From positions 186,001-250,000 of the forward strand of contig NZ_AVFK01000006.1 of NCBI RefSeq assembly GCF_000936425.1: DNA of 64,000 nt, read 5' to 3'. The stretch's first letter is position 1. Every line of letters begins with the position of its first letter. The notes under the pieces were generated by a model. The model was given only the letters and a program-made list of their open reading frames with translations. It was not told the DNA's origin and searched no databases. The translations under genes were made by a program, and so were the position numbers. Of the stretch, positions 1-9,127 are shown one piece after another. This stretch comes from Skermanella aerolata KACC 11604. Its GTDB lineage: Bacteria > Pseudomonadota > Alphaproteobacteria > Azospirillales > Azospirillaceae.

Positions 1-585
1 AAGGATGGCATGGGCCTGGTCGAGTTGCGCGTTGTAGAGCGACAACAGCGGCGCCAGCACCTTTTCGATCCGCGCATGGGCGGCGATCAGCTCCGGCACC
101 ATGGCTTCGCGCGCGGTCGTGAGAGCAACGCGCTGCTCCATCGTGCGGTCGAGTTCGCTCAGGTTGCGGAGCAGCGCCGAGGCAGCCTCGGCCAGGGCTT
201 GGCCGTCTTCCGTCCCGTCGCCGGCGGTGACTTCCCGCAGTTCCGCAAGCCGCTCCTCGAAGACCTGCTTTCCCGCGACGATGCGGTCGGAGACTTCACG
301 GTGGCCGGCTTCATCCCTCGCCGCTTCCAGGGCCGGCGCCAGCGCCACCAGCCGCTCCGCGTGCTGGGCGACCCGCATAGCCCGGTTCATGGCGGGCAGC
401 GACTGTTCGGTTATGGTGGCGAGCGTCGTCTCGACATTGCCGTAGCCGTTGATCGCCACGGCGGCCGCCATCAGGGTGCCCGACAGGACCGCTCCGATAG
501 CCAGCAGCATCCGGCCCCTCAATCCGAGCGAAAATCGGGCACCAATCCTGCGGTGCGGTGAAGCGGACTGCACTTCTGCCGACAT
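1..585 (-). CDS. N-terminal part of a membrane-bound sensor protein (runs off left edge)
   Basis: An open frame on the minus strand starts at ATG 585 behind GAGGGATGAG and stays open to base 1, giving 195 residues without a stop. Residues about 24-46 form one hydrophobic membrane segment. They are followed by an Ala/Glu/Leu-rich, heptad-like helical region with repeated ERL, EAA and AEL patterns. This looks like the periplasmic four-helix sensor domain of a histidine kinase, chemoreceptor or diguanylate cyclase. The output domain lies outside the window, so the class cannot be fixed. The frame between 10 and 561 on the other strand is its shadow. Confidence 0.75.
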   Translation of the reverse strand, partial: MSAEVQSASPHRRIGARFSLGLRGRMLLAIGAVLSGTLMAAAVAINGYGNVETTLATITEQSLPAMNRAMRVAQHAERLVALAPALEAARDEAGHREVSDRIVAGKQVFEERLAELREVTAGDGTEDGQALAEAASALLRNLSELDRTMEQRVALTTAREAMVPELIAAHARIEKVLAPLLSLYNAQLDQAHAIL

Positions 586-939
586 CTCATCCCTCTACTA
601 ACTAAATTTCTTAGAATTGATCTATTCGTATCGAGAGCAGGATCATGGAACACAAATGTAACCGTTTATTTAAGTGCGGCCCCATCAGAACTATACTTAA
701 GTCATTGGGCGTTTAGTCATTTCTTCCGTCGTCAACCTGTTGTTTGGACATTCATCATACATCTATAGTTTGGATGATTTCGGATCACGTCGATGATGAT
801 CGCAGTCTTGGTGGCATATGGCGTCCAGCCGGCGTTCAAACCTTTGCGGACGCAACATCCCTGGGGTAAATGTCTCGTACCTGGGAAGGAAAACGGACTG
901 TCGGTCCCACCAACTAAATAATCGGAACGGATCAACCCC
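586..939. other. Intergenic region between divergent genes
   Basis: About 350 bases with no convincing gene, clearly more AT-rich than its flanks (for example around 597-720). It separates the sensor gene (minus) from the SDR gene (plus), so it should hold two divergent promoters. I could not assign hexamers with confidence. Short frames here (such as 732-950 minus) have no ribosome site and no protein-like composition. Confidence 0.5.
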
Positions 940-1653
940 ATGTTCGACATATCGGGCCGTCATGCGCTGGTCACAGGCGGCACCAGCGGCATCGGCGCCG
1001 CAATCGCGGCGGCCTTATCCAGCGCAGGATGCCACGTCACCGCCGCCGGCCTGCCTGCCGCCGAGGGAACCGGAGTCCCCGCCCCCGGTGTCACGACCGC
1101 CGCTCTCGACGTGACCGATGCCGCTTCGATCGACCGCTTGGCCAGCGGGCTGAGCCGTCTCGATATCCTGGTCAATGCCGCCGGGATCATCCGGCGGAGC
1201 GCCGAATACGATCTGGAGACCTTTGCGCAGGTGGTGGACGTCAACCTGACCGGCACCATGCGCCTCTGCTCCGCCTGCCGGCCGCTGCTGGCGGAACAGG
1301 GCGGCTCCATCGTCAATGTCGCGTCGATGCTGACCTTCTTCGGCGCCGGCCTCGCCCCCGCCTACAGCGCCAGCAAGGGCGGCATAGCGCAGCTCACCAA
1401 GAGCCTGGCGATCGCCTGGGCGGCCGAGGGTATCCGGGTCAACGCCATAGCGCCGGGCTGGATCGCGACGCCGCTGACCCAGGCGCTCCAGGACGATCCC
1501 GCCCGGTCGGAGGCGATCCTGAGCCGCACCCCGATGAAGCGCTGGGGCACACCCGGCGACCTTGCAGGCTCGGTGATCTTCCTGTGCTCCCCCGCCGCGG
1601 CCTTCGTCACCGGCGTCGTCCTGCCGGTGGACGGCGGCTATCTGATCTCCTGA
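940..1653 (+). CDS. Short-chain dehydrogenase/reductase (SDR) family oxidoreductase
   Basis: A 237-residue classical SDR. The NAD(P)-binding motif TGGTSGIG is at residues 12-19 and NAAG at 79-82. The catalytic set is complete: Asn102 (VDVNLTG), Ser129, Tyr142 and Lys146 (YSASK). The C-terminus carries the usual GxxLPVDGG ending. The acidic-residue pattern after beta-2 is not clear enough to choose NAD or NADP. The next gene, a cupin 34 bases downstream, is of the dihydroxyacetophenone dioxygenase type, so the pair may act on one aromatic or ketone substrate. That link is inferred from adjacency only; the substrate is unknown. Confidence 0.9.
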   Translation: MFDISGRHALVTGGTSGIGAAIAAALSSAGCHVTAAGLPAAEGTGVPAPGVTTAALDVTDAASIDRLASGLSRLDILVNAAGIIRRSAEYDLETFAQVVDVNLTGTMRLCSACRPLLAEQGGSIVNVASMLTFFGAGLAPAYSASKGGIAQLTKSLAIAWAAEGIRVNAIAPGWIATPLTQALQDDPARSEAILSRTPMKRWGTPGDLAGSVIFLCSPAAAFVTGVVLPVDGGYLIS

Positions 1654-1687
1654 AGTTCCCGAGACTGGCTTTCCAAGCCTGGAGGAC

Positions 1688-2236
1688 ATGACTATGGACA
1701 AGACGCCCGAAGCTCCCGAACGCTCGCTCGACCAGAGCAAGATGCCCTACCAGCTTCCCTTCCCGCCCGAGGCCGCGACGGAGATCGTGGTACCTTCGGC
1801 CCTGCCGGAGGACGAGCGCGTCTGGGTGCCGCAGATGGAAAACGTCTGGTTCCGCCCGCTATGCCTTCACACCGGACAAGGCTACTGGATCAACCTGCTG
1901 CGGGTCCGGAAGTCCGGCGTGCTGAGCCGCCACCGCCACCCCGCTCCCGTCCATGGCTTCGTCCTACGCGGCCGCTGGCACTATCTGGAACACGACTGGG
2001 TCGCGAACGAGGGCGGCTACGTCTTCGAGCCGCCGGGCGAGACGCACACGCTGGTGGTGCCCGACGACGTGCCGGAGATGATCACCCTTTTCCACATCAC
2101 CGGCTGCATGATCTACGTCGATCCCTGGGGCAAGCAGACCGGCTACGAGGACGTCTTCACCAAGATCGACATGTGCCGCAAGCACTACGCGCAGAACGGT
2201 CTGGGCGGCGACTTCGTGGATCAGTTCGTGCGGTGA
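1688..2236 (+). CDS. Cupin-fold dioxygenase, 2,4'-dihydroxyacetophenone dioxygenase family
   Basis: A 182-residue single-domain cupin starting at ATG 1688 behind GGAGGA (a second ATG is at 1694). Cupin motif 1 appears as SRHRHPAPVHG with an RGRWHYLEHDW strand, and motif 2 as the FEPPGETHTLVV segment, giving the His/His/Glu/His-type metal site. The overall pattern resembles 2,4'-dihydroxyacetophenone dioxygenases, Fe-dependent enzymes that cleave a C-C bond. The gene follows the SDR closely and is probably cotranscribed. Family placement is by recognition of motifs; the actual substrate is not shown by the sequence. Confidence 0.8.
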   Translation: MTMDKTPEAPERSLDQSKMPYQLPFPPEAATEIVVPSALPEDERVWVPQMENVWFRPLCLHTGQGYWINLLRVRKSGVLSRHRHPAPVHGFVLRGRWHYLEHDWVANEGGYVFEPPGETHTLVVPDDVPEMITLFHITGCMIYVDPWGKQTGYEDVFTKIDMCRKHYAQNGLGGDFVDQFVR

Positions 2237-2255
2237 TGTTCCTGCTGAGACGCTT

Positions 2256-2283
2256 CCGGCGGCAGGGTTGCCCCTGCCGCCGG
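2256..2283. terminator. Bidirectional intrinsic terminator
   Basis: A perfect 12-bp stem, CCGGCGGCAGGG pairing with CCCTGCCGCCGG around a 4-base loop, followed by TTTT on the plus strand. It lies between the convergent cupin and grpE genes and should end transcription from the cupin side; the reverse strand has a weaker tail. Confidence 0.8.
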
Positions 2284-2315
2284 TTTTCCAGTCCCGCACT
2301 CGGCTGACGCCGCGA

Positions 2316-2984
2316 TCAGGCGGAGGTATCGACCCGGCTGGTGGCCGGGGCTTCGTCGGCCCCACGCTTGGCGGCTCCGACCATGGCTTCGCGCAGCAGG
2401 CGGCCGTGGATCGTGTAGCCGTCCTGAAGGACCTGGACGATGGTGCCGCCGGGCTTGCCGGTGTTCTCGACCTCGAACACGACCTGATGGAAGTTCGGAT
2501 CGAACGGCTCGCCCAGCGCTTCCATCTTCTTGATGCCGCCCCGGTCGAACGCGGCTAGGAGCTGGCGTTCCGTCGCTTCGATGCCGACCAGCAGGTTCTT
2601 CAGCGCTTCGTCCTGCTCGCGCTGCTCGGGCGTCACGGCCTCGACCGCGCGGCGCAGGTTGTCGGCGACCGACACCAGGTCCTTGGCGAAGCTGCTGACG
2701 GCATACTTCGCGGTGTCCTCCCGCTCGCGCTGGGCGCGGCGGCGGATGTTCTCGGTCTCGGCCAGGGTGCGGAGGAGCTGATCCTTCAGGCTGGCGACTT
2801 CGGCTTCCAGGGCCGCGACCTTCTCGCCGGCCGAACCTTCGCCCTGCTCGGCCGCCGTCTCGGCGGTTGCCGCCGTGTTATCGGTGGCGTCGGCGGCGGT
2901 GTGGCCCTTTCCGTCCGGAGCGGTACCATTGACAGGCGCCGTATCGGTTTCGGCCTCGATGGGCTTCTTGTGAGGTTCGTTCAT
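2316..2984 (-). CDS. grpE: Nucleotide exchange factor GrpE
   Basis: A 222-residue cytosolic cochaperone that releases ADP from DnaK. The N-terminal 50 residues are disordered and rich in Ala, Thr and Glu. A long coiled coil follows (about 55-110, including LRTLAETENIRRRAQRERED). The C-terminal beta domain carries the family pattern PNFHQVVFEVEN and VLQDGYTIHGRLLREAMVGAA. The gene lies directly downstream of hrcA on the same strand with a gap of 53 bases, the usual hrcA-grpE order. The length is at the upper end for the family because of the extended N-terminus. Confidence 0.97.
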   Translation of the reverse strand: MNEPHKKPIEAETDTAPVNGTAPDGKGHTAADATDNTAATAETAAEQGEGSAGEKVAALEAEVASLKDQLLRTLAETENIRRRAQREREDTAKYAVSSFAKDLVSVADNLRRAVEAVTPEQREQDEALKNLLVGIEATERQLLAAFDRGGIKKMEALGEPFDPNFHQVVFEVENTGKPGGTIVQVLQDGYTIHGRLLREAMVGAAKRGADEAPATSRVDTSA

Positions 2985-3037
2985 GGCAAGTACTCGGTCC
3001 GTAGATCAGGTCTGATGAATGAAAAGGATGATCGGGG

Positions 3038-4072
3038 TCAGCCGAGCAGGCGTCCGATCACCTTGGCGGTATAATCCACCATGGGAATGATGCGGGCGTA
3101 ATTGATCCGTGTCGGACCGATCACCCCGATGGCACCCACGATCTGTTCGCGGCTGTTCTGGTACGGCGCGATGATCAGCGAACAGCCGGCGTGGCTGAAC
3201 AGCGTGTTCTCGGCGCCGATGAAGATCTGCACGCCTTCGGCCTTGTTGGCGGCGTCCAGCAGGCGGAGCGTCGCTTCCTTGGTCTCGAGCGCTTCGAACA
3301 GGGCGCGGATACGCTCCAGATCGGAAAGCGCGGTGACATCGTCAAGCAGTTTGGCCTGACCCCGCACGATTAGATGCCCGGTCGAGCCGCTGCCGGCCCA
3401 GGTCGCAAGCCCCGCCTCGACCACGCGGGACGACAATTCGTCGAGCTGGGTCTTCTGCTCGTCCATTTCGCGAGTGACAGCGTTCCGCGCTTCGTCCAGG
3501 GTCCGGCCGATCAGCTTGGCGTTCAGGAAATTGGACGCGGTCTGAAGGGTGGACGCCGGCATTCCGAGCGGGACTTCGAGCACCCGGTTCTCGACCAGCC
3601 CGTCCTCCGTCACCAGCACCACCAGGGCGCGGCCAGGGCCTAAGTTGACGAACTCGATATGCTTGAGGGTGCGGTCCGTTTTGGGCGCCAGCACCAGCCC
3701 GGCGCAACTCGACAGGCCGGACAGCATGGAGGAGGCTTCGGCCAGCACTTCCGGCAAGCTGCGGTTCGATGTCGCACACTTGACGTTGATGTTCTCCCGC
3801 TCCTGTTCCGACAGGGCGCCGACCTCCAGCAGGCCGTGGACGAACAGCCGGAGGCCTGCCTCCGTCGGCAAGCGGCCGGCCGAGGTGTGCGGGGAATAGA
3901 GCAGGCCTAAGTCTTCCAGATCCGCCATCACGTTGCGGATGGTGGCCGGAGACAGCGAGATTCCGAGCCGGCGGGAAATGGTGCGCGAACCTATCGGTTC
4001 GCCGGTTTCCACGTAGGCATCGACGATGGTGCGGAAAATGTCACGCGAGCGCTGGTTCAGTTCGCTGATCAT
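3038..4072 (-). CDS. hrcA: Heat-inducible transcriptional repressor HrcA
   Basis: A 344-residue repressor of heat-shock genes that classically binds CIRCE elements. The N-terminal winged helix has the expected [10 protein letters not shown] start, [31 protein letters not shown], and the [17 protein letters not shown] hinge. The C-terminal GAF-like effector domain ends with [20 protein letters not shown]. The start is set at ATG 4072 because homologues begin at this point; an upstream in-frame ATG at 4147 would add 25 unlikely residues. I saw no CIRCE inverted repeat (TTAGCACTC-N9-GAGTGCTAA) in the window, so its targets are probably elsewhere, such as groESL. Confidence 0.95.
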   Translation of the reverse strand: MISELNQRSRDIFRTIVDAYVETGEPIGSRTISRRLGISLSPATIRNVMADLEDLGLLYSPHTSAGRLPTEAGLRLFVHGLLEVGALSEQERENINVKCATSNRSLPEVLAEASSMLSGLSSCAGLVLAPKTDRTLKHIEFVNLGPGRALVVLVTEDGLVENRVLEVPLGMPASTLQTASNFLNAKLIGRTLDEARNAVTREMDEQKTQLDELSSRVVEAGLATWAGSGSTGHLIVRGQAKLLDDVTALSDLERIRALFEALETKEATLRLLDAANKAEGVQIFIGAENTLFSHAGCSLIIAPYQNSREQIVGAIGVIGPTRINYARIIPMVDYTAKVIGRLLG

Positions 4073-4133
4073 CTGTGCTTCGACAAAGCAGACGGCACGA
4101 TGTGGCGGCCCCCCAGCCGGTTGCTGCCGGCCC

Positions 4134-4161
4134 ATGTGGCCGAACACCCAATGTAGTCAAG
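4134..4161 (-). promoter_or_regulatory. Candidate heat-shock (RpoH-type) promoter of hrcA-grpE
   Basis: On the minus strand CTTGACT and CCACAT are separated by 15 bases, close to the RpoH pattern CTTGAAA-N(11-16)-CCCCAT. The site sits about 60 bases upstream of the hrcA start in the divergent gap to rph. The match is by eye and the -10 is imperfect. Confidence 0.4.
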
Positions 4162-4280
4162 GCATTCGGGCGAATCAACGGCGCGACGGAGCACGTTACG
4201 GCGGTGTGCGGGCTGGACTGGCGGGTTCCGACCCGCTAGCTTGGCCCACCGCGTTCAACCCATTGACGGATTTCAGCACC

Positions 4281-4997
4281 ATGCGTCCCTCCGGCCGCCA
4301 ACCAGACGCGCTGCGTCAGATCAGCCTGGAACCCGGCTTCTCGAAACATGCCGAGGGCTCGTGCCTTGTCCGTTTCGGCGATACCCATGTGCTTTGCACC
4401 GCCAGCGTGGACGATCGCGTCCCGCCGTTCCTGCGCCACACCGGCTTGGGCTGGGTCACGGCCGAGTACGGCATGCTGCCGCGCTCGACCAATACCCGCA
4501 CCGACCGCGAGGCGGCCAAGGGCAAGCAGTCGGGCCGTACGCAGGAAATTCAACGGCTTATCGGCCGCTCGCTGCGCGCGGTCACCCACCGCCAGGGCAT
4601 GGGCGAGTTGCAGATCAAGGTGGACTGCGACGTGATCCAGGCCGATGGCGGCACCCGCACGGCGGCCATCACCGGCAGCTACGTGGCGCTCCATCTGGCC
4701 TTCCAGCACCTCGTCAAGATCGGCAAGCTGAAGGCGGTGCCGTTGACCGACTCGGTAGCCGGGATTTCCGCCGGCATCTTCCAGGGTGCGGCGGTGCTCG
4801 ACCTCGACTATGCCGAGGATTCGACAGCGCAAGCCGACACCAACTTCGTGCTGACCGGCAGCGGCGGCATCGTGGAAGTCCAGGGCACGGCGGAAGAGAA
4901 GCCGTTCAGCCAGGAGCAGTTCCTAGAACTGCTGGCCTTGGCGCAGAAGGGCATCGCCGAGCTGACCGCCTTGCAGAAGGCGGCGCTGGGGCTTTGA
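4281..4997 (+). CDS. rph: Ribonuclease PH
   Basis: A 238-residue phosphorolytic 3'-5' exoribonuclease that trims tRNA 3' ends, matching the family length exactly when started at ATG 4281 ([12 protein letters not shown]). Key family segments are present: [31 protein letters not shown], the phosphate-binding [14 protein letters not shown], and [16 protein letters not shown]-like residues around 117-132. It is divergent from hrcA and heads a plus-strand run with rdgB and hemW. The open frame upstream of 4281 crosses the promoter region and is not part of the protein. Confidence 0.97.
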   Translation: MRPSGRQPDALRQISLEPGFSKHAEGSCLVRFGDTHVLCTASVDDRVPPFLRHTGLGWVTAEYGMLPRSTNTRTDREAAKGKQSGRTQEIQRLIGRSLRAVTHRQGMGELQIKVDCDVIQADGGTRTAAITGSYVALHLAFQHLVKIGKLKAVPLTDSVAGISAGIFQGAAVLDLDYAEDSTAQADTNFVLTGSGGIVEVQGTAEEKPFSQEQFLELLALAQKGIAELTALQKAALGL

Positions 4998-5067
4998 GCC
5001 GGCTGGGGAGACCGGTCCGGCTTGATCGGACCGGTTCGGCTTGGCGAAACTGAGCTTGGGAGTTCGA

Positions 5068-5661
5068 ATGACCAGGAAGTTCGACGGCGACACGCTGGTG
5101 GTCGCCAGCCACAACAAGGGCAAGGTCCGCGAGATCGCGGCCCTGCTCGGCCCCTATGTGGCGACTTTCCGCTCGGCGGCGGAGCTTGACCTGCCCGAGC
5201 CGGAGGAAACCGGCGACACCTTCATCGCCAATGCCGAACTGAAGGCCCGCGCCGCCGCGACGGCGTGCGGGCTGATCGCCCTGTCCGACGACAGCGGTCT
5301 GGTGGTGCCGGGGATCGGCGGGCAGCCAGGGATCTACTCCGCCCGCTGGGCTGGACCTGACAAGGACTTCTCCGCCGCGATGGAGCGGGTCAACCGGGAA
5401 CTGGGCGGCGGAGACCGGACCGCTTACTTCGTCAGCGCGCTGACGCTGGCATGGCCGGACGGCCATTGCGAATCGGTCGAGGGCCGGGTCTACGGCAAGC
5501 TGGCATGGCCGGCGCGGGGCGCCAACGGGTTCGGGTACGACCCGATGTTCGTTCCGGACGGCTACGAGGTCACCTTCGGCGAGATGGACCCGGCTGAAAA
5601 GCACCGGATCAGCCATCGCGCCGACGCCTTCCGGCAGCTCGTGGAGCGGTGTTTCGCCTGA
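5068..5661 (+). CDS. rdgB: RdgB/HAM1 family non-canonical purine NTP pyrophosphatase
   Basis: A 197-residue house-cleaning enzyme that hydrolyses dITP, XTP and ITP to monophosphates. The N-terminus has the substrate-binding [10 protein letters not shown]; the active-site LSDDSGLVV is at about residues 70-79; [11 protein letters not shown] and [11 protein letters not shown] are also present. Start chosen at ATG 5068, where homologues begin ([12 protein letters not shown]); an ATG at 5041 would add nine residues. The stop codon overlaps the hemW start as TGATG, so the two are probably translationally coupled. Confidence 0.95.
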   Translation: MTRKFDGDTLVVASHNKGKVREIAALLGPYVATFRSAAELDLPEPEETGDTFIANAELKARAAATACGLIALSDDSGLVVPGIGGQPGIYSARWAGPDKDFSAAMERVNRELGGGDRTAYFVSALTLAWPDGHCESVEGRVYGKLAWPARGANGFGYDPMFVPDGYEVTFGEMDPAEKHRISHRADAFRQLVERCFA

Positions 5662-6830
5662 TGGCGCCGATAGATGAGGGACCGGGGTTCGGGATCTATG
5701 TCCACTGGCCTTTCTGTCTGGCCAAATGCCCGTACTGCGACTTCAATAGCCATGTCCGCGCCGGCGTCGATCATGCCCGCTGGCGGGAAGCGCTGCTGTC
5801 GGAGCTGGACCACTATGCGGCCCTGACGCCGGGGCGGACCGTGACGTCGGTCTTCTTCGGCGGCGGCACCCCGTCCCTGATGGAGCCGGCGACGGTCTCC
5901 GCCTTGATCGAGCGGATCGGCCGGCACTGGGCGCTGACGCCGGGGCTGGAGATCACGCTGGAAGCCAACCCGACCTCGGTCGAAGCCGGGCGCTTCGCCG
6001 GATTCCGCGCCGCCGGGGTCAACCGGGTATCGCTCGGCATCCAGGCGTTGGACGACGCCTCGCTGAAATTCCTGGGCCGTGCCCACAGCGCCTCGGAGGC
6101 GCTCGGCGCCATCGGGCTGGCGGCGCGCCATTTCGACCGCTTCTCGTTCGACCTGATCTACGCCCGCCCCGGCCAGTCGGTCGCCGACTGGGAGGACGAG
6201 TTACGGCGGGCATTGGACCATGCGGTCGGGCACCTCTCGGTCTATCAGCTCACGATCGAGGAAGGGACGCAGTTCCACACCCTGCACAGCAGGGGCGCCT
6301 TCGCCATTCCCGACGACGAGTTGGCCGGCGACCTGTACGAGGCGACGCAGGCTGTGCTGGAAAGCGCCGGACTGCCCGCCTACGAGATCTCCAACCATGC
6401 CCGGCCGGGCGAGGAGTCGCGGCATAACCTGACCTACTGGCGCTACGGCGACTATGTCGGCATCGGTCCCGGTGCTCATGGCCGGCTGACGCTGGACGGT
6501 ACGAAATACGCGACCCGCGCCCACCGAGCGCCGGAAGCATGGCTGGATCTGGTCGCCCGCAATGGTCACGGCGGCCACGCGTCCGAGGAAGTCGCTGCGC
6601 CAGAGCGTCTGATCGAGTTGCTGATGATGGGGCTGCGGCTGCGCGAAGGCGTCTCGCTGGACCATCTGCGCCGGGAAACCGGGCTAAGCGCCGCTCAGGC
6701 GCTCGACCCCGGAGGCCTCCGCCGGATGCAGGACGGCGGTTTCGTCGAGCTGACGGCGGAACGCCTGCGGGCGACAGCGGCGGGCCGGCAGCGGCTCAAT
6801 GGGCTGCTGGCGCAGTTGCTGCCGGCCTGA
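5661..6830 (+). CDS. hemW: Radical SAM heme chaperone HemW
   Basis: A 389-residue radical-SAM-fold protein of the HemW (formerly oxygen-independent coproporphyrinogen oxidase-like) family. The cluster motif C19xxxC23xxC26 is within HWPFCLAKCPYCDFNSH. GGGTPSL follows, and the HemW-type central region NRVSLGIQALDD and SFDLIYARPGQ and the C-terminal HemW domain are intact. True HemN has CxxxCxxCxC; here position 28 is Phe, which supports HemW, a heme-delivering chaperone. The ATG at 5661 overlaps the rdgB stop codon. Confidence 0.93.
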   Translation: MAPIDEGPGFGIYVHWPFCLAKCPYCDFNSHVRAGVDHARWREALLSELDHYAALTPGRTVTSVFFGGGTPSLMEPATVSALIERIGRHWALTPGLEITLEANPTSVEAGRFAGFRAAGVNRVSLGIQALDDASLKFLGRAHSASEALGAIGLAARHFDRFSFDLIYARPGQSVADWEDELRRALDHAVGHLSVYQLTIEEGTQFHTLHSRGAFAIPDDELAGDLYEATQAVLESAGLPAYEISNHARPGEESRHNLTYWRYGDYVGIGPGAHGRLTLDGTKYATRAHRAPEAWLDLVARNGHGGHASEEVAAPERLIELLMMGLRLREGVSLDHLRRETGLSAAQALDPGGLRRMQDGGFVELTAERLRATAAGRQRLNGLLAQLLPA

Positions 6831-6849
6831 TCGCCAGCGATAGAGCCGT

Positions 6850-6925
6850 AGGTCGGTGTAGAGCGAAGCGGCACCCGACAAGCCGGCGCGTCGGTGTCGG
6901 GTGCCGCTTCGCTCTACACCGACCT
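6850..6925. repeat. 31-bp perfect inverted repeat (hairpin element) between convergent genes
   Basis: Bases 6850-6880 and 6895-6925 are perfect reverse complements with a 14-base spacer. The outer arm begins AGGTCGGTGTAGAGCG and ends CGGCACCCGACA. It fills the gap between the convergent hemW and LpoA-like genes and can act as a terminator in both directions. Its outer GTAGGTCGG resembles the GTAGGTTGG edge of the element at 32761-32813, suggesting related dispersed intergenic palindromes. Confidence 0.8.
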
Positions 6926-6943
6926 TTGAATTACGAATGTGCC

Positions 6944-8146
6944 CTAGAATCCCAAAGCCTGGAAGCTGCTGGGGGCGGGGTCGATGACGCGGTTGCCGCT
7001 GGGGGTTATCTCCATCACGGACAGGCCGCGTTCCACCAGACCTTCGGGCCGCAGGCGGAAGATGCCGTCGACGCCGGCGAAGCCGTTGGGATTGGTCAGG
7101 GCCATCGGATCGAACGGGGCGGGACCGCCGCTGCGGGCGAGAACGGCGGCCAATGCCGCCGCATCGTAGGCCAGCGTCGCGAGACGCGGCGGACGGCGGC
7201 CATACACGGACTCGAACCGCTGTTCGAAGTCGCGGCGGGCGGACGGATCGGGGGCGGCGTACCAGCCGCCGACCAGAGCCGGTTCGGTTCCCAGCGTGGG
7301 ATCGTCCATGTTGGCCGTGCCGAGCAGCCGGACCTGCGCCGGATCGATCTGGAAGGCCGGCAGCAGCGAGGCGGCGCTGCGCAGCTTCGGCCCGCCTTCG
7401 GTCATCATCACGCCGTCCAGGCTGCCCGGTCCGCCCGAAGCCAGCGCCTGCACCACGGCCGAGAAATCGGTGTTGGCGGCGTCGTAGCGCTCCGTCCGGA
7501 CGACGCGGGCGCCTGCCTTGCGGGCGGCATCGTTCAGCGCGGTGCTGACAACTTCGCCATAGGCGTTGCGGGGCACCATGGCGCCGATCCGGTTGACGCC
7601 CTGCGAGCTGGCGTAGGAGACCACCCGGCGGACTTGGTCGTCGGGCGAGAAGCCGATCGTCCAGACGCCGCTGCCGGCTTGGCTCTGGTCGTTGGAGAAG
7701 GAGATCATGCTGAGCCTGGCGCCCTGCACCGCCGGCCGGACAGCGCCGACCGAGGACGAATACAGCGGTCCCAGGATAAGCTGGGCGCCTTCCGCGATGG
7801 CGGCGCGGGCCGCTTCGGTGGCGCCGCCCGGCGTTCCCTTGGTATCGCGCGGTATGAGCTGGAAATGGTCGTCGCCAAGGTCGAACATGGCGAGCTGGGC
7901 GGCATCCAGCATGCCCTGCCCCAAGTCCGCCGCATTGCCGGTCAGCGGCACCAGCAGCGCCACCTTGATCGTCCGGTCGACCGGCGCCAGCGGCTCGAGC
8001 TGTTCGGAAACGATGGAACCGGGTGCCGGAGCTTGCGCCTGCGGCGGTTCAGGTCTTACGGTGGGCGCACAGGCGGCCAGCGCGAGCAGGCCGACCGCCA
8101 GCCGAACCGGCTTCAATACATCCGGGAAAGTCGCCAAACGTGTCAC
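6944..8146 (-). CDS. Penicillin-binding protein activator, LpoA/LppC-type lipoprotein
   Basis: A lipoprotein of about 400 residues: short n-region, hydrophobic core and lipobox LAAC with Cys26, then a Pro/Ala-rich linker (PEPPQAQAPAPG). The rest is a periplasmic type-I binding-protein fold opening with IKVALLVPLTG and containing LILGPLYSSSV. This is the C-terminal half of LpoA, the outer-membrane activator of PBP1a in gamma-proteobacteria; the N-terminal TPR half is missing, as in alphaproteobacterial homologues. Start taken as GTG 8146; TTG 8116 would also give a good signal peptide. Cofactor or partner PBP is not shown here. Confidence 0.82.
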   Translation of the reverse strand: MTRLATFPDVLKPVRLAVGLLALAACAPTVRPEPPQAQAPAPGSIVSEQLEPLAPVDRTIKVALLVPLTGNAADLGQGMLDAAQLAMFDLGDDHFQLIPRDTKGTPGGATEAARAAIAEGAQLILGPLYSSSVGAVRPAVQGARLSMISFSNDQSQAGSGVWTIGFSPDDQVRRVVSYASSQGVNRIGAMVPRNAYGEVVSTALNDAARKAGARVVRTERYDAANTDFSAVVQALASGGPGSLDGVMMTEGGPKLRSAASLLPAFQIDPAQVRLLGTANMDDPTLGTEPALVGGWYAAPDPSARRDFEQRFESVYGRRPPRLATLAYDAAALAAVLARSGGPAPFDPMALTNPNGFAGVDGIFRLRPEGLVERGLSVMEITPSGNRVIDPAPSSFQALGF

Positions 8147-9090
8147 CGACAGACTCCAATTCGATACGGGCAGGCGAGAGCGAGGAAGGTACCCAAGCCG
8201 AGGTCGCAAGTAAACCGGACCCGGGGCTTTACCTTGTCGCCACTCCAATCGGAAACGCAGCCGATATAACGCTACGAGCCCTTGGCGTGTTGCGAGCCGC
8301 CGACGCCATCGCCTGCGAGGACACGCGCGTCACCCGCAAGCTGCTGTCGGCGCACGGCATCGGCACGCCGATGATCTCATACCACGAACACAATGCCGCG
8401 AAAATGCGCCCCGTCCTGCTGGAGCGGCTGGGATCCGGCGAAACGATCGCCCTGGTTTCCGACGCCGGCACGCCGCTGATCTCCGATCCCGGCTACAAGC
8501 TGGTGCGGGAATGCGTCGCAGCCGGGCTGCCGGTCACCACCCTGCCCGGCGCCTGCGCGCCTGTCACGGCACTGGTGCTTTCCGGATTGCCAAGCGACCG
8601 CTTCCTGTTCGCCGGCTTCCTGCCGCCGAAATCGGCGGCGCGGCGCTCGGCCGCCCATGAACTGATGGGCTTGAAGGCGACGCTGATCTTCTTCGAGTCG
8701 AAGGAGCGGCTGGCCGCCATGCTGACCGACCTCCACGCGGTGCTCGGCAACCGGGAGGCCGCCGTTGCCCGCGAACTGACCAAGTATTTCGAGGAGGTCC
8801 GGCGGGGCGATCTCGCCACCCTTGCCGCCCACTACACCGAACAGGGACCGCCCAAGGGCGAGATCGTCGTCGTGGTCGGTCCCCCTGCCGAGGGATCGGG
8901 GGCCGTGGACGAGGCCGCCGTGGACCGAGCCCTGGCGGCGGCGATGGCGCGCATGAGCGTCCGCGACGCGGCATCGGAGGTGGCGGCCGAAACCGGCTGG
9001 CCGCGCCGTCAGGTCTATGCGCGGGCGCTCGAACTGGGACGGGCCGCCGCCGATGCTCCTCCGCCCGACGGTGAGGATGATGGCGGTTAA
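8140..9090 (+). CDS. rsmI: 16S rRNA (cytidine1402-2'-O)-methyltransferase RsmI
   Basis: About 316 residues of the tetrapyrrole-methylase fold. The signature GLYLVATPIGNAADITLRAL, then IACEDTRVTRKLL, ALVSDAGTPLISDPG and PGACAPVTALVLSGLP, identify RsmI, which 2'-O-methylates C1402 in the 16S decoding centre. The only plausible start near the domain is GTG 8140; the 28 residues before the domain are polar and unconserved. The start overlaps that of the divergent lipoprotein gene by seven bases. The usual partner yraN follows directly downstream. Confidence 0.93.
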   Translation: MSPTDSNSIRAGESEEGTQAEVASKPDPGLYLVATPIGNAADITLRALGVLRAADAIACEDTRVTRKLLSAHGIGTPMISYHEHNAAKMRPVLLERLGSGETIALVSDAGTPLISDPGYKLVRECVAAGLPVTTLPGACAPVTALVLSGLPSDRFLFAGFLPPKSAARRSAAHELMGLKATLIFFESKERLAAMLTDLHAVLGNREAAVARELTKYFEEVRRGDLATLAAHYTEQGPPKGEIVVVVGPPAEGSGAVDEAAVDRALAAAMARMSVRDAASEVAAETGWPRRQVYARALELGRAAADAPPPDGEDDGG

Positions 9091-9127
9091 GGCGGCGGCG
9101 GTTAAGACGGGGGCGGTAAAAGTCAGG

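Noticed and set aside
732-963. Two short minus-strand frames upstream of the SDR gene
   Set aside because: Overlap each other in different frames, lack ribosome sites, and sit in a likely promoter region.
6539-8269. A 576-codon plus-strand frame over the hemW end and the LpoA-like gene
   Set aside because: Runs through two clear genes and the 31-bp hairpin; composition is low-complexity Arg/Gly/Ala, as expected of a shadow.
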